Shown here in pieces: positions 1-7,515 of a stretch of DNA of 11,737 nucleotides. Positions within the stretch are counted from its first letter, which is position 1, and each line of letters opens with the position of its first letter. A model generated the notes under the pieces. It was not told where the DNA came from. It ran no database searches and saw nothing but the letters and a program-made list of their open reading frames with translations. A program made the translations under genes and the position numbers. The stretch is from an uncultured Erysipelotrichaceae bacterium. GTDB lineage: Bacteria > Bacillota_I > Bacilli_A > Erysipelotrichales > Erysipelotrichaceae. Location: the NCBI GenBank assembly GCA_902796465.1, contig CADBPK010000240.1, positions 1 through 11,737 on the forward strand, written 5' to 3'.

Positions 1-42
1 GTAATCCACCATAAAAATGGTGTTTCCGTTAATACTTCTCAT
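1..42 (-). CDS. 5' end of an unidentified gene (partial, runs off left edge)
   Basis: Reading the minus strand from 42, an ATG opens 14 codons without a stop up to the window edge, giving MRSINGNTIFMVDY. A purine-rich ribosome binding site (AAGAAAGGA) lies just upstream, and a plausible promoter lies further upstream at 91-119. The fragment is too short to assign a family, so no function is proposed. The combination of start codon, ribosome binding site and promoter makes a real divergently transcribed gene likely, but only the first few residues can be seen. Confidence 0.55.
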   Translation of the reverse strand, partial: MRSINGNTIFMVDY

Positions 43-90
43 ATCGATTTTCCTTTCTTATAATCAAAAGTTTTTCTTGGTGGTGCATAT

Positions 91-119
91 ATATTAACAC
101 ATTTTATCCGGCATGTGAA
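91..119 (-). promoter_or_regulatory. Putative promoter for the left-edge minus-strand gene
   Basis: On the minus strand TTCACA (119-114) is followed by a 17-base spacer and TAATAT (96-91). The spacer ends in TGT, giving an extended -10 element. Transcription would start near 84 and leave a leader of about 40 bases before the ATG at 42. This is by inspection only; the -35 box matches the consensus at four of six positions. Confidence 0.45.
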
Positions 120-167
120 GAGTCTTAAGAAATTCTCATATTCAAGGATTCCGCTCTGTGCATTATC

Positions 168-176
168 TGTTATAAT
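168..176 (+). promoter_or_regulatory. Extended -10 promoter element for the small membrane protein gene
   Basis: TGTTATAAT at 168-176 is a perfect extended -10 element (TG-N-TATAAT). No good -35 box lies at the usual distance, which is typical of extended -10 promoters. The start point would be near 183, giving a leader of about 20 bases that contains the AGGAG ribosome binding site for the ATG at 206. Confidence 0.5.
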
Positions 177-205
177 TGAACGGTAAGTTTTCAGGAGACT
201 GCAAT

Positions 206-709
206 ATGAATGATTATCTGAATATATTTATTAGTATATTATTTGCGGGTATTTCCGTTGTTATGTTTACCCGTTCCATCCGTAATTCAAAGAAGATTAT
301 GATCCACGACAAGCAGTGGTCAACATTCCGTATGATCTTTGTCGCAATCGGTGTCGTATCCCTGATCAACCTGGTCGTCGGCGAAAAAACAATATACGAT
401 TATGCCCGTATTATTTCAACATTTATCGTCGTTTCATCACTGACTGCCGCCCGTGACGGCATTGGGGAAGAAGGCGTTGTATCCAATGGCAAATTCTATC
501 CGTGGAAGATCGTGCGTTCTTATGACTATGAAGTTGCGAAGAGCCTTTTCACCGTATATTTTACGATCGAATCCACCAATGCAAAGAAACCGGATGAATA
601 TACGACAAAAGCAGTTGATTTCGACCTTGTAAACGAGGAATATGTCAAGGAATTCCTCCGTATGAACCAAGGCCGGAAAAAAACAAGAATGAAGAAAAAG
701 AGGAAATAA
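206..709 (+). CDS. Small membrane protein of unknown function
   Basis: The product is 167 residues. ATG 206 is chosen because AGGAG at 193-197 sits 8 bases before it; the in-frame TTG at 176 overlaps the -10 box, so it cannot be the start if that promoter is used. Hydrophobic segments lie near residues 5-22 and at about 45-60 and 70-85, suggesting two or three membrane helices. A soluble C-terminal part follows, with a GVVSNGKFYPWKIVRSYDY stretch. This G-x-x-x-G-x-Y-x-W pattern resembles small membrane-anchored PH-like domains such as DUF5673, but that match is from memory and tentative. The C-terminus is very basic (RKKTRMKKKRK). It appears monocistronic, with its own promoter and a terminator at 719-752. 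The role is unknown. Confidence 0.8.
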   Translation: MNDYLNIFISILFAGISVVMFTRSIRNSKKIMIHDKQWSTFRMIFVAIGVVSLINLVVGEKTIYDYARIISTFIVVSSLTAARDGIGEEGVVSNGKFYPWKIVRSYDYEVAKSLFTVYFTIESTNAKKPDEYTTKAVDFDLVNEEYVKEFLRMNQGRKKTRMKKKRK

Positions 710-718
710 TTCCAGCAG

Positions 719-752
719 CCGGAACGATGTTTCCGGTTTTATTATGTTTTTT
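719..752 (+). terminator. Probable rho-independent terminator after the small membrane protein gene
   Basis: CCGGAA (719-724) pairs with TTCCGG (731-736) across a six-base loop. It is followed by TTTT, a short interruption, and TTTTTT at 747-752. The stem is only 6 bp but GC-rich at its base. It lies 10 bases after the TAA at 707-709 and just before the promoter of the next operon, which suits a terminator. Confidence 0.6.
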
Positions 753-763
753 CAGCAGTTCGG

Positions 764-792
764 TTGACAGAATACAAGCCAGTTATTATGAT
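764..792 (+). promoter_or_regulatory. Promoter of the NAD salvage operon
   Basis: TTGACA (764-769), a 17-base spacer and TATGAT (787-792) form a near-consensus sigma-A type promoter. The predicted start point, near 799, falls inside the palindrome at 796-814. A repressor bound there should block initiation or promoter clearance. Such a strong promoter directly over an operator fits an operon that is high when derepressed. Confidence 0.8.
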
Positions 793-795
793 TAA

Positions 796-814
796 TATAG
801 TCAAAATGACTATA
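796..814 (+). promoter_or_regulatory. Probable NrtR operator (19-bp perfect palindrome)
   Basis: TATAGTCA-AAA-TGACTATA is a perfect inverted repeat of 8 bp arms around a 3-base centre. It starts three bases after the -10 box, covers the predicted transcription start, and ends next to the ribosome binding site of the nrtR gene. NrtR family repressors are known to bind palindromes in front of NAD biosynthesis operons, often including their own gene. That this palindrome is the NrtR site is inferred from position and symmetry. I found no second copy elsewhere in the window by eye. Confidence 0.75.
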
Positions 815-825
815 GGCGGTGGTCT

Positions 826-1686
826 ATGGAAAAAAGAAATGAACAAGGTCAGACACTGGAAGAATTCCTTGCGGCGTATGACGCGAACCGGTACCGTAAT
901 CCGAGCAATACCGTGGATATGGTGCTGATGACCGTTTCCGAAGGAAAACTGAAACTGCTGCTGATCAAACGAAAGAATCATCCCTTTATCGGTGACTGGG
1001 CACTGCCCGGTGGTTTTATCGATTTTGAGGAAGACATGGAGAAGGCTGTCATGCGTGAACTGGAAGAGGAGACGAATATTACCGATCATACCTACTTCAG
1101 GCAGCTGTACACGTTCGGCAATGCGGACAGGGATCCGCGTACGCGCATTATAACGACAGCCTATCTTTCCCTTACACCGGAAGACAATATCAGACAGACA
1201 AAGGCACAGGATGACGCGGCGGATGCGGCATGGTTTTCCATTTCCAAGGAAGTGATCCGGCTGGATGGGGGAACCAGGGAATCACGGCTCTCCATTGTGT
1301 CTGAAGAAAAGAACAGCCATATGATCTATCTTGTTACGGATGAGGCACAGCACAACTATATGGTGACCAAATCCGAAATTCTTCCGGAATCCAACTGCCG
1401 GCTTGCGGCCGATCATATCAAGGCTGTGAACATGGCCGTCGACCTTGTCCAGAACCGGGCAGCTTCCACGGGTATTCTTTTCAATCTCCTTCCCGATGAA
1501 TGTACTTTGCGGGAGATCCAGAATGTTTACGAAGCGGTTACCGGTCATAAGACGGACACAGGCAATTTCAGAAGGGATATCAAAAAAATGCTGAAAGCTA
1601 CCGGCAATCAGAAAATGGTAAAAGGAAAGCCGGCAGCGCTGTACAGTTTCAATCCTATGTATCAGTATCTGGAGGAAAATCTATGA
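826..1686 (+). CDS. nrtR: NrtR-type transcriptional regulator of NAD metabolism (Nudix + winged helix)
   Basis: The product is 286 residues. The N-terminal half is a Nudix-like domain with the box at residues 63-85: G63, E69, R77, E78, E81 and E82 are present, but the usual glycine near its end is Asn84. The C-terminal part, from about residue 205, has the winged-helix features of NrtR, with CTLREIQNVYEAVTG followed by NFRRDIKKML. In this family the Nudix-like domain senses ADP-ribose or related NAD metabolites and the winged helix binds operator DNA. The gene is first in the operon, directly behind the palindrome at 796-814, so it probably represses itself and the NAD genes. The ribosome binding site overlaps the end of the operator. 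Its TGA overlaps the pncA ATG. The alternative, a plain Nudix hydrolase, is unlikely given the C-terminal domain and the gene context. Confidence 0.9.
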   Translation: MEKRNEQGQTLEEFLAAYDANRYRNPSNTVDMVLMTVSEGKLKLLLIKRKNHPFIGDWALPGGFIDFEEDMEKAVMRELEEETNITDHTYFRQLYTFGNADRDPRTRIITTAYLSLTPEDNIRQTKAQDDAADAAWFSISKEVIRLDGGTRESRLSIVSEEKNSHMIYLVTDEAQHNYMVTKSEILPESNCRLAADHIKAVNMAVDLVQNRAASTGILFNLLPDECTLREIQNVYEAVTGHKTDTGNFRRDIKKMLKATGNQKMVKGKPAALYSFNPMYQYLEENL

Positions 1687-2201
1687 AAAAAGCACTGATC
1701 ATTATTGATATGCAGAATGATTTCATCGATCAGGCACTCGGGACACCGGAGGCACCGGCAGCTGTCCCGGAAGTCTGCAGACTGATCCGCGACGAATCAT
1801 TCACACACATCTATGCGACGCTGGACACGCACACAGAAGACTATATGCAGACACTGGAAGGCAAGTATCTGCCGGTCGTACACTGCGTCAAAGGTACGGA
1901 AGGTTGGCAGATCCGGCCGGAGGTAAAGGCAGAACTCGATAAGAGAGATGCAGTTTATGTCGAAAAGCCTACTTTCGGTTCTGTCAGACTGGCAGAGATG
2001 CTGCGGGAACTGGATCCGGATGACATTACCATTGCCGGACTCTGCACGGATATCTGCGTTGTAAACAATGCTCTGCTCCTGCGCAGTTATCTGCCCAATA
2101 CACCTATTTATGCTTCTGCGTCCGCATGTGCGGCCACAACACCGGAAAACCATCAGGCAGCGCTGTCAGTCATGCGTTCCTGTCAGATCGAAATAATTTA
2201 A
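1683..2201 (+). CDS. pncA: Nicotinamidase (PncA)
   Basis: The product, 172 residues, is a cysteine hydrolase of the isochorismatase fold that deamidates nicotinamide to nicotinate, the entry step of this salvage pathway. The catalytic triad can be placed: Asp9 in IIIDMQNDF, Lys95 in VEKPTFGSV and Cys125 in GLCTDICV. Metal ligands typical of nicotinamidases are also present: Asp48 and His50 (DTH) and His67. The length is normal for the short bacterial form. ATG 1683 overlaps the nrtR stop (ATGA) and has GGAGG at 1671-1675, so translation is probably coupled. The match of residues plus its place before pncB makes nicotinamidase far more likely than another isochorismatase-like hydrolase. Confidence 0.93.
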   Translation: MKKALIIIDMQNDFIDQALGTPEAPAAVPEVCRLIRDESFTHIYATLDTHTEDYMQTLEGKYLPVVHCVKGTEGWQIRPEVKAELDKRDAVYVEKPTFGSVRLAEMLRELDPDDITIAGLCTDICVVNNALLLRSYLPNTPIYASASACAATTPENHQAALSVMRSCQIEII

Positions 2202-2215
2202 AAACGGAGGATAAA

Positions 2216-3733
2216 ATGACAAACATTCATGTTGAACCTTATGTACCGGATGAAGATTATGACAATCCGGCAATGATCACTGACTTTTATGAATTTACGA
2301 TGGCAAACTGCCTGTTCCTGCATGGCTTCAAGGATACCATCATGGTATTTGATATGTTCTTCAGGAAAAATCCGGATAACCTGGGTTATGCCATCAGCTG
2401 CGGTCAGGCAAAGCTTCTGAAATTCCTGCGGGAATATCATTTTACCGACAGGGATATCATCTGGCTCAGAACAAAGGGAATGAGCGAAGAATTCTGCGAA
2501 TATCTCAGAACCTATAAATGGAAAGGCGATGTGTATATGCTCCGTGAAGGCACAGTCAGCTATCCGCAGGTACCGATGGTTCGTATCGAATGCGACATGG
2601 TCGGCGCGATCCTGATCGAGACATATCTCCTGCAGACAATGAATTTCCATTCCCTGATCGCCACAAAGGCAACCCATATTACCGGCCTGAGTTCACATAC
2701 TCCGCGTAACGTAATGGAATTCGGCACAAGAAGGGCACAGGGAGCATCTGCCGGCAATGACGGTGCCTACGCTTCCATTCTCGGCGGCTGCATCGGTACG
2801 GCAAACTGTCTGGCGGAAATGAAATTCGGATCAGATGTAAAGGCGGTAGGAACGATCGCCCATAGTTTCATCGAATTCTATCCGACGGAATATGATGCAT
2901 TCAAGGCATACGCTGAAACATATCCGGATAATGTATCACTGCTGCTGGATACCTACAGCATCTTTGAATCCGGTCTGCCGAATCTCATTAAAATTGATGA
3001 TGAAATGATCAAGATGTATCCGGATGATCCGAACAAGAGAGTTAAGGCGGCCCGTATTGACTCCGGTGACCTTGCGCGCGGATATAAGAAGCTGAGAAAA
3101 GCCCTTGACGCAGCCGGTAAACCATATATCAAGCTCGTTGCCAGCAACTCGCTGGACGAAAAGAAGATGTCGCAGATGGAAATGTATGAAGACGCGCATT
3201 TCGATTCCTACGGTGTCGGCGAAAAGCTGATCACTTCCGCGACCGATCCGGTATTCGGCGGTGTATACAAGCTCGTTGCTGTCAAGCAGGCAGATGGTTC
3301 ATATGAGCCGAAGATGAAATGTTCCGATTCCGCATCAAAAGCAATCATTCCGGGCAAACTGATGGCATGGCGTGTATTTGACGAGGAAGGAAAAGGACAG
3401 TGCGATATCATTTCGCTGGATGATGAAGTATTCGAAGACAATACCGATGTCGAAGTCTTCAATCTTGATCCGGATGCCCTCGACAGGATCAAGAAGATCC
3501 ATATTAACCATGTGGAAAGGATCCTGATTCCGCATATGATCAACGGAGAGATCGTTCTAGATCTTCCGACGATCGCACAAAAGAAGGATTATATCCGTGA
3601 ACAGCTGACGAACCGCGTCTGGGAGAGTGAACTGCGTCCGGAAATGCCGCACCAGCACTATGTTGATCTCAGCCTGAAACTGGCAGAGCTCAGAAATGAA
3701 CTGTATGAAAAACTGCACGGAGGCATGATTTGA
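2216..3733 (+). CDS. pncB: Nicotinate phosphoribosyltransferase (PncB)
   Basis: This 505-residue enzyme joins nicotinate and PRPP, with ATP, to make nicotinate mononucleotide. ATG 2216 is chosen because ACGGAGG ends five bases upstream; an in-frame ATG at 2126 would overlap pncA by 76 bases and has no such site. Family signatures run in order: ITDFYEFTMA (21-30), FFRKNP (48-53), EFGTRRAQG (168-176), GTIAHSF (212-218), RIDSGDLA (280-287) and YGVGEKL (332-338, the phosphate-binding loop). His216 lies where the family carries its phosphorylatable histidine. It is 14 bases downstream of pncA, and its TGA overlaps the start of nadD. Confidence 0.95.
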   Translation: MTNIHVEPYVPDEDYDNPAMITDFYEFTMANCLFLHGFKDTIMVFDMFFRKNPDNLGYAISCGQAKLLKFLREYHFTDRDIIWLRTKGMSEEFCEYLRTYKWKGDVYMLREGTVSYPQVPMVRIECDMVGAILIETYLLQTMNFHSLIATKATHITGLSSHTPRNVMEFGTRRAQGASAGNDGAYASILGGCIGTANCLAEMKFGSDVKAVGTIAHSFIEFYPTEYDAFKAYAETYPDNVSLLLDTYSIFESGLPNLIKIDDEMIKMYPDDPNKRVKAARIDSGDLARGYKKLRKALDAAGKPYIKLVASNSLDEKKMSQMEMYEDAHFDSYGVGEKLITSATDPVFGGVYKLVAVKQADGSYEPKMKCSDSASKAIIPGKLMAWRVFDEEGKGQCDIISLDDEVFEDNTDVEVFNLDPDALDRIKKIHINHVERILIPHMINGEIVLDLPTIAQKKDYIREQLTNRVWESELRPEMPHQHYVDLSLKLAELRNELYEKLHGGMI

Positions 3734-4338
3734 AACAGGCACTGATGTTTGGAGGCGCCTTTAATCCTCCTACCCGTGCACATATCGATCTTGCCCGTTA
3801 TGCCATGCAGGAGACTGATGCGGAAGCTGTGATATTCGTACCTACAAAGATGAATTATATCTCCGAAGATCAGGGCAAAAACTACGCGTTCACAAATGAG
3901 GAACGCCTAGAGATGCTCAGGAAGATCGCTGAAAATAATCCATGGATGGAAGTCAGTGATTTTGAGATCGTCAGTGAAAAACAGCCGCGTTCCTATGAAA
4001 CACTCTGTCATCTGCGGGATGAAGGATGGCAGTGCAGGCTCCTGTTCGGAACGGATAAACTGTGTGAACTGGAAAACGGCTGGAAATACATCGACAGGAT
4101 CACGGAGGAATTCGGCATTGTCTGCATGGAGCGCTCCGATGACAACGCTGCAGAAATCATCGAAAATGATCCTTATCTGAAATCGCTGGCTCCCTATATC
4201 ACGATCGTCAGGACGCCGGAAACCTATCACGGCATCTCCAGTACGGCAGTACGGAAGAGCCTGTCTGAGATCAGTGAAAAGAAGGAAGCAGTCCGGCAGA
4301 TGATACCGGAAGAAATATATGACATACTTCATGTCTGA
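3730..4338 (+). CDS. nadD: Nicotinate-nucleotide adenylyltransferase (NadD)
   Basis: The product, 202 residues, adenylates NaMN to NaAD. The start is TTG at 3730, overlapping the pncB stop (TTGA), with GGAGG at 3719-3723 six bases before it; no better start is nearby. The nucleotidyltransferase motif is GGAFNPPTRAH (8-18), in which the common HxGH reads T15-R-A-H18. ISSTAVR at 169-175 is the second conserved ATP-site motif. The T-for-H variant occurs in this superfamily and His18 is retained, so activity is expected. A related NMN adenylyltransferase preference cannot be excluded from sequence, but the position between pncB and nadE favours NaMN. Confidence 0.92.
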   Translation: MKQALMFGGAFNPPTRAHIDLARYAMQETDAEAVIFVPTKMNYISEDQGKNYAFTNEERLEMLRKIAENNPWMEVSDFEIVSEKQPRSYETLCHLRDEGWQCRLLFGTDKLCELENGWKYIDRITEEFGIVCMERSDDNAAEIIENDPYLKSLAPYITIVRTPETYHGISSTAVRKSLSEISEKKEAVRQMIPEEIYDILHV

Positions 4339-4347
4339 GAGGCTTAT

Positions 4348-6303
4348 ATGAAAAATATGATGATCAAGGCCGGTACGGCAGTTCCGAAGATGCGGGTGGC
4401 TGATCCGCGCTTCAATACACAGGAAATCATTTCCCTGATCCGTAAACATCACGACTGCGGCATACTCGTTTTTCCAGAGCTCTGCCTCAGCGGATATACG
4501 TGCGCTGACCTGTTCGGTCAGCAGGCTTTGTACCAGGGTGTTCTGGAAGGGTTGAAGGAGATTGAAAAAGTTTCAGCCGAATACCCGGAAACACTGATCG
4601 CAGTAGGAGCGCCGATCCGGCACGCCAATGCGTTGTTTAATACCGCTGTATTCTTTTCGGAAGGTGTTATGAAAGGTATCATTCCGAAGATCAATATTCC
4701 GAATTACAGCGAATTCTATGAACAGAGATGGTTCTCATCCGGTAAACGGATCCGCAATGCCTGGACCATGGTAAACGGCCGTGAGGTACCTTTCGGCACA
4801 GACCTGTTCTTTGAGGATCCGGAAAGCGGCGTATGTGTCGGCTGCGATATCTGTGAAGATCTCTGGGTACCCGATAAACCAAGTACACATGCGTGTCTCG
4901 CAGGCGCTAATGTGATCGTGAATCTTTCCGCTTCCGATGAACTGATCGGAAAACAGGATTTCCGCCGTACGATGGTCCTCCAGCAGAGTGCCGCATGCTA
5001 CTGCAGCTACCTGTATACTTCTGCCGGCAGTGATGAAAGCAGCACTGATCTGGTCTTCTCCGGACATACACTGATCGCGCAGGACGGCAGACTTCTCTCT
5101 GAATCCATTTTTGATGAAAGAAGTTCTGTTAAAACGGCAGTCCTGGATATTGAATCCAGCATATTCAACCGCGCTCATCAGAATACATTTACCAATCAGA
5201 AAGAAAAGGAATATCAGAAGATCCCGGTCCGTATCAGACCGCTCGGTGGGAGCTATACGATCAAGGCGGATGATCTGACCCGTTTCCTGCGGGAAGAAAA
5301 GTACGAGATCGCACCATTCCCGTTCGTTCCTAAAGATGATGAGATCCGCGCAAAGAGATGTCAGCGTATCCTGCATATCCAGGCGCAGGGTCTGGCAACC
5401 CGTGTGCGGGCAACCGGCATCAAGACGCTTGTGATCGGTATCTCAGGCGGTCTGGACAGCACGCTTGCGCTGATCGTATGTCATGAAGCAAGAAAGATCG
5501 TCCCGGATATCCGCATAATCGGTTATACGATGCCTAATGAAGGCAATACAACATCGCGCACATATGATAATGCCATCCGTCTCATGCAGGCGCTGGAGGT
5601 CGAGATCCGGGAAGTCCCGATCGGAAAATCCGTTAAATTACATCTGAATGACATCGGGCACGGTGAAGAATATCTCGGTGAATCCGATACGACATATGAA
5701 AACGCACAGGCCAGAATGCGTACCTATATCCTGATGGATGCGGCAAATATGGAAAACGGTCTTGTTGTAGGTACCGGAGATCTTTCCGAGCTTGCTCTCG
5801 GCTGGTGTACATACAACGGTGACCATATGTCCATGTATGGCGTCAACGCTTCTGTACCGAAGACGCTGGTCCAGTATATCTGCCGTGTTTACGCTGAAAT
5901 GACGGATAACAAAGTGCTTTCCGAAACCCTCATCAGCATCGTCGATACACCGATTTCGCCGGAGCTTACGCCAAATATGAACGGCCAGATCGCACAGAAG
6001 ACAGAAGAAAAGATCGGCAAATATGACCTGAATGATTTCTTCCTGTTCTACTGCATGCGTTATGGTTTTGATCCGGAGAAGATCCTGGCATTCGCATCTG
6101 TCGCTTATCCGGCACTTTCAAAGGAGTAGATCAAAGAAGCGGAAATACGGTTCTTCAAGCGTTTCTTCTATCAGCAGTTCAAGCGCAGCTGTCTGCCGGA
6201 CGGACCGAAAGTCGGTTCCGTTACATTAAGCCCGCGCGGTGACTGGCGTATGCCGAGTGACGCTGCTGTTTCCTGCTGGCTGGAGGCTCTGGAAAAAGCA
6301 TGA
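4348..6303 (+). CDS. nadE: Glutamine-dependent NAD(+) synthetase, interrupted by an in-frame TAG
   Basis: This gene encodes the enzyme that amidates NaAD to NAD using glutamine. The N-terminal nitrilase-like glutaminase domain shows the Glu-Lys-Cys triad: Glu44 in FPELCLSGY, Lys114 in IIPKINIP and Cys169 in DICEDLW. The synthetase domain has the PP-loop SGGLDS at 366-371. The frame hits TAG at 6127-6129 (codon 594) and then continues open in the same frame for 57 codons, through [17 protein letters not shown] and [11 protein letters not shown], to TGA 6301-6303. Those 57 codons are the conserved C-terminus of the family, and the 651-codon total is the expected length. Termination at TAG would give 593 residues lacking part of the synthetase domain. 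The start ATG 4348 is 9 bases after nadD with GAGAGG upstream. Whether this is a pseudogene, a sequence error or a read-through gene is undecided. Confidence 0.88.
6127..6303 (+). other. nadE: Post-amber extension of nadE encoding the conserved C-terminus
   Basis: From TAG (6127-6129) the nadE frame runs ATC to TGA (6301-6303) with no further stop. It encodes [13 protein letters not shown], then [17 protein letters not shown], then [12 protein letters not shown]. No frameshift is needed. CAG, GAG, AAG and TGG are each one base from TAG, and Glu, Gln or Lys would suit this helix. A weak hairpin follows the stop (AAGAAGCG at 6134-6141 with CGGTTCTT at 6148-6155, one mismatch), and AAGGAG directly precedes it. 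Neither is strong enough to claim a recoding signal. The TGA overlaps the next gene's ATG. Confidence 0.85.
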
Positions 6304-6872
6304 GACCGGAAGAATTTCTGGAGATCATACATACTTCGGAAAAACTGAAGGATACGATGCGCCACTGCTATACAAGCCAGGGAAGAAGGGAAAGCGTCGC
6401 CGAGCACAGCTGGCGTATCACATTGATGGCTTACTTTCTGCAGGATCAGTTTCCGGAAGCGGACATGTTCAAGATCATGAAGATGTGCGTTATCCATGAT
6501 CTCGGTGAAATATTTACCGGTGATATTCCGGTATTCGCCAAAACTGAACAAAATGAAAAAACAGAAGAACAGCTTCTGTATGAATGGGTGGATTCCCTGC
6601 CTTCCCCGTACAATACAGATATGAAAGAACTGTATGAAGAAATGCGGGAAAGAAAGACGCTCGAAGCGAAGATCTACAAGTCACTTGATTCCCTCGAAGC
6701 GCTGATATCGCATAACGAATCCGATCTCAGTACATGGGAGGATCATGAATATGATCTCCAGATGGTATATGCGGATGACCGTGTAACATTCTCAAGGTTC
6801 ATGACGGAACTGCGGGAAGTAATACGGGAAGAGACAAGAGAAAAGATCCGGACGGAAGGCGGCAGACGATGA
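6300..6872 (+). CDS. HD-domain phosphohydrolase (YfbR/HDDC2-like)
   Basis: The product, 190 residues, is of the HD superfamily of metal-dependent phosphohydrolases. Metal ligands can be placed: His36 in ESVAEHSWR, His66-Asp67 in VIHDLGE and Asp130 in KSLDSLEAL. The EHS...[12 protein letters not shown] pattern resembles the YfbR/HDDC2 group, whose characterised members remove phosphate from deoxynucleoside monophosphates. The substrate here is not known. ATG 6300 overlaps the distal nadE stop (ATGA). Its own ribosome binding site is weak (GGA at 6291, GGAGG 13 bases away), so it probably depends on ribosomes finishing nadE. It is followed by an ATGA overlap with the HAD gene. Its place in an NAD operon suggests a nucleotide housekeeping or degradation role, which is inference. 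Confidence 0.82.
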   Translation: MRPEEFLEIIHTSEKLKDTMRHCYTSQGRRESVAEHSWRITLMAYFLQDQFPEADMFKIMKMCVIHDLGEIFTGDIPVFAKTEQNEKTEEQLLYEWVDSLPSPYNTDMKELYEEMRERKTLEAKIYKSLDSLEALISHNESDLSTWEDHEYDLQMVYADDRVTFSRFMTELREVIREETREKIRTEGGRR

Positions 6873-7510
6873 ATACCATCATCTGGGACTACAATGGGAC
6901 GATCATCGATGATCTTGATCTCTGCGTCAGGATCGAAAACGAGATCCTGAAGAAAGTGGATGCGGGCATTTCGATCACATCGGAGATGTATCGTGATCTG
7001 TTCTGTTTCCCGGTCATACACTATTATCACAAGATCGGATTTCCGTTTGAAAAGATGTCTTATCCCGAAATATCAAATCTCTTTCATGCGCGGTATGCGG
7101 AGCATTTCCATGAGTGCAGGCTGACGGAGGGATTTGAAGAAGTTATACGCCTGACGGAAGAAAAAGGATACCGGAATGTGATCCTTTCAGCCGCTGAAGA
7201 CAGCGCACTTCAGGCACAATGCCGTGAACTCGGCATTGACCGTTATTTTACCGCCATTATGGGCATGCAGAACAATCTTGCGGAATCCAAAGTGGATATG
7301 GCTCTGGAATGGATGGAGAAAGCCGGTGTAGACGCAGACGACTGCATCTATATCGGCGATACGACCCATGATCAGGAAGTCGCGGAAGCACTGGGAATCA
7401 ATAAAATCTATCTTGTGGCATGCGGACATCAGTCGTGGCAGGTACTGAAGTCAGTCAGTGACAATGTTTACCGGAATCTGAAGGAAATGGCAGACGCCGG
7501 TCTGTTCTGA
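6869..7510 (+). CDS. HAD-family hydrolase, phosphoglycolate-phosphatase-like, with DYNGT motif
   Basis: The product, 213 residues, is of the haloacid dehalogenase superfamily. Motif I is D7-Y-N9-G-T11, with Asn in place of the usual second Asp. Motif II is Ser107 in VILSAAED, motif III Lys141 in ESKVDMAL, and motif IV GDTTHD (163-168). The helical cap lies between about residues 15 and 80, as in subfamily I phosphatases. A (W)D-x-NGT motif I is seen in many Firmicutes HAD proteins, so this is a recognisable subgroup rather than a damaged gene, but the loss of the acid/base Asp may alter or weaken phosphatase chemistry. The substrate is unknown. ATG 6869 overlaps the HD gene stop, and this is the last gene before the terminator at 7516-7571. 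Confidence 0.85.
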   Translation: MNTIIWDYNGTIIDDLDLCVRIENEILKKVDAGISITSEMYRDLFCFPVIHYYHKIGFPFEKMSYPEISNLFHARYAEHFHECRLTEGFEEVIRLTEEKGYRNVILSAAEDSALQAQCRELGIDRYFTAIMGMQNNLAESKVDMALEWMEKAGVDADDCIYIGDTTHDQEVAEALGINKIYLVACGHQSWQVLKSVSDNVYRNLKEMADAGLF

Positions 7511-7515
7511 AACAC

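Noticed and set aside
176..205. TTG start at 176 for the small membrane protein
   Set aside because: It overlaps the TATAAT box and lies upstream of the expected transcript start; ATG 206 has AGGAG in place.
2126..2215. Longer pncB start at ATG 2126
   Set aside because: It would overlap pncA by 76 bases and lacks a ribosome binding site, while ATG 2216 has ACGGAGG at the right distance.
6032..6229. Alternative + strand open frame across the nadE TAG, suggesting a frameshift
   Set aside because: The conserved NadE C-terminus continues in the original frame after the TAG, so the lesion is a single stop codon, not a frame change; the other frame matches nothing recognisable.
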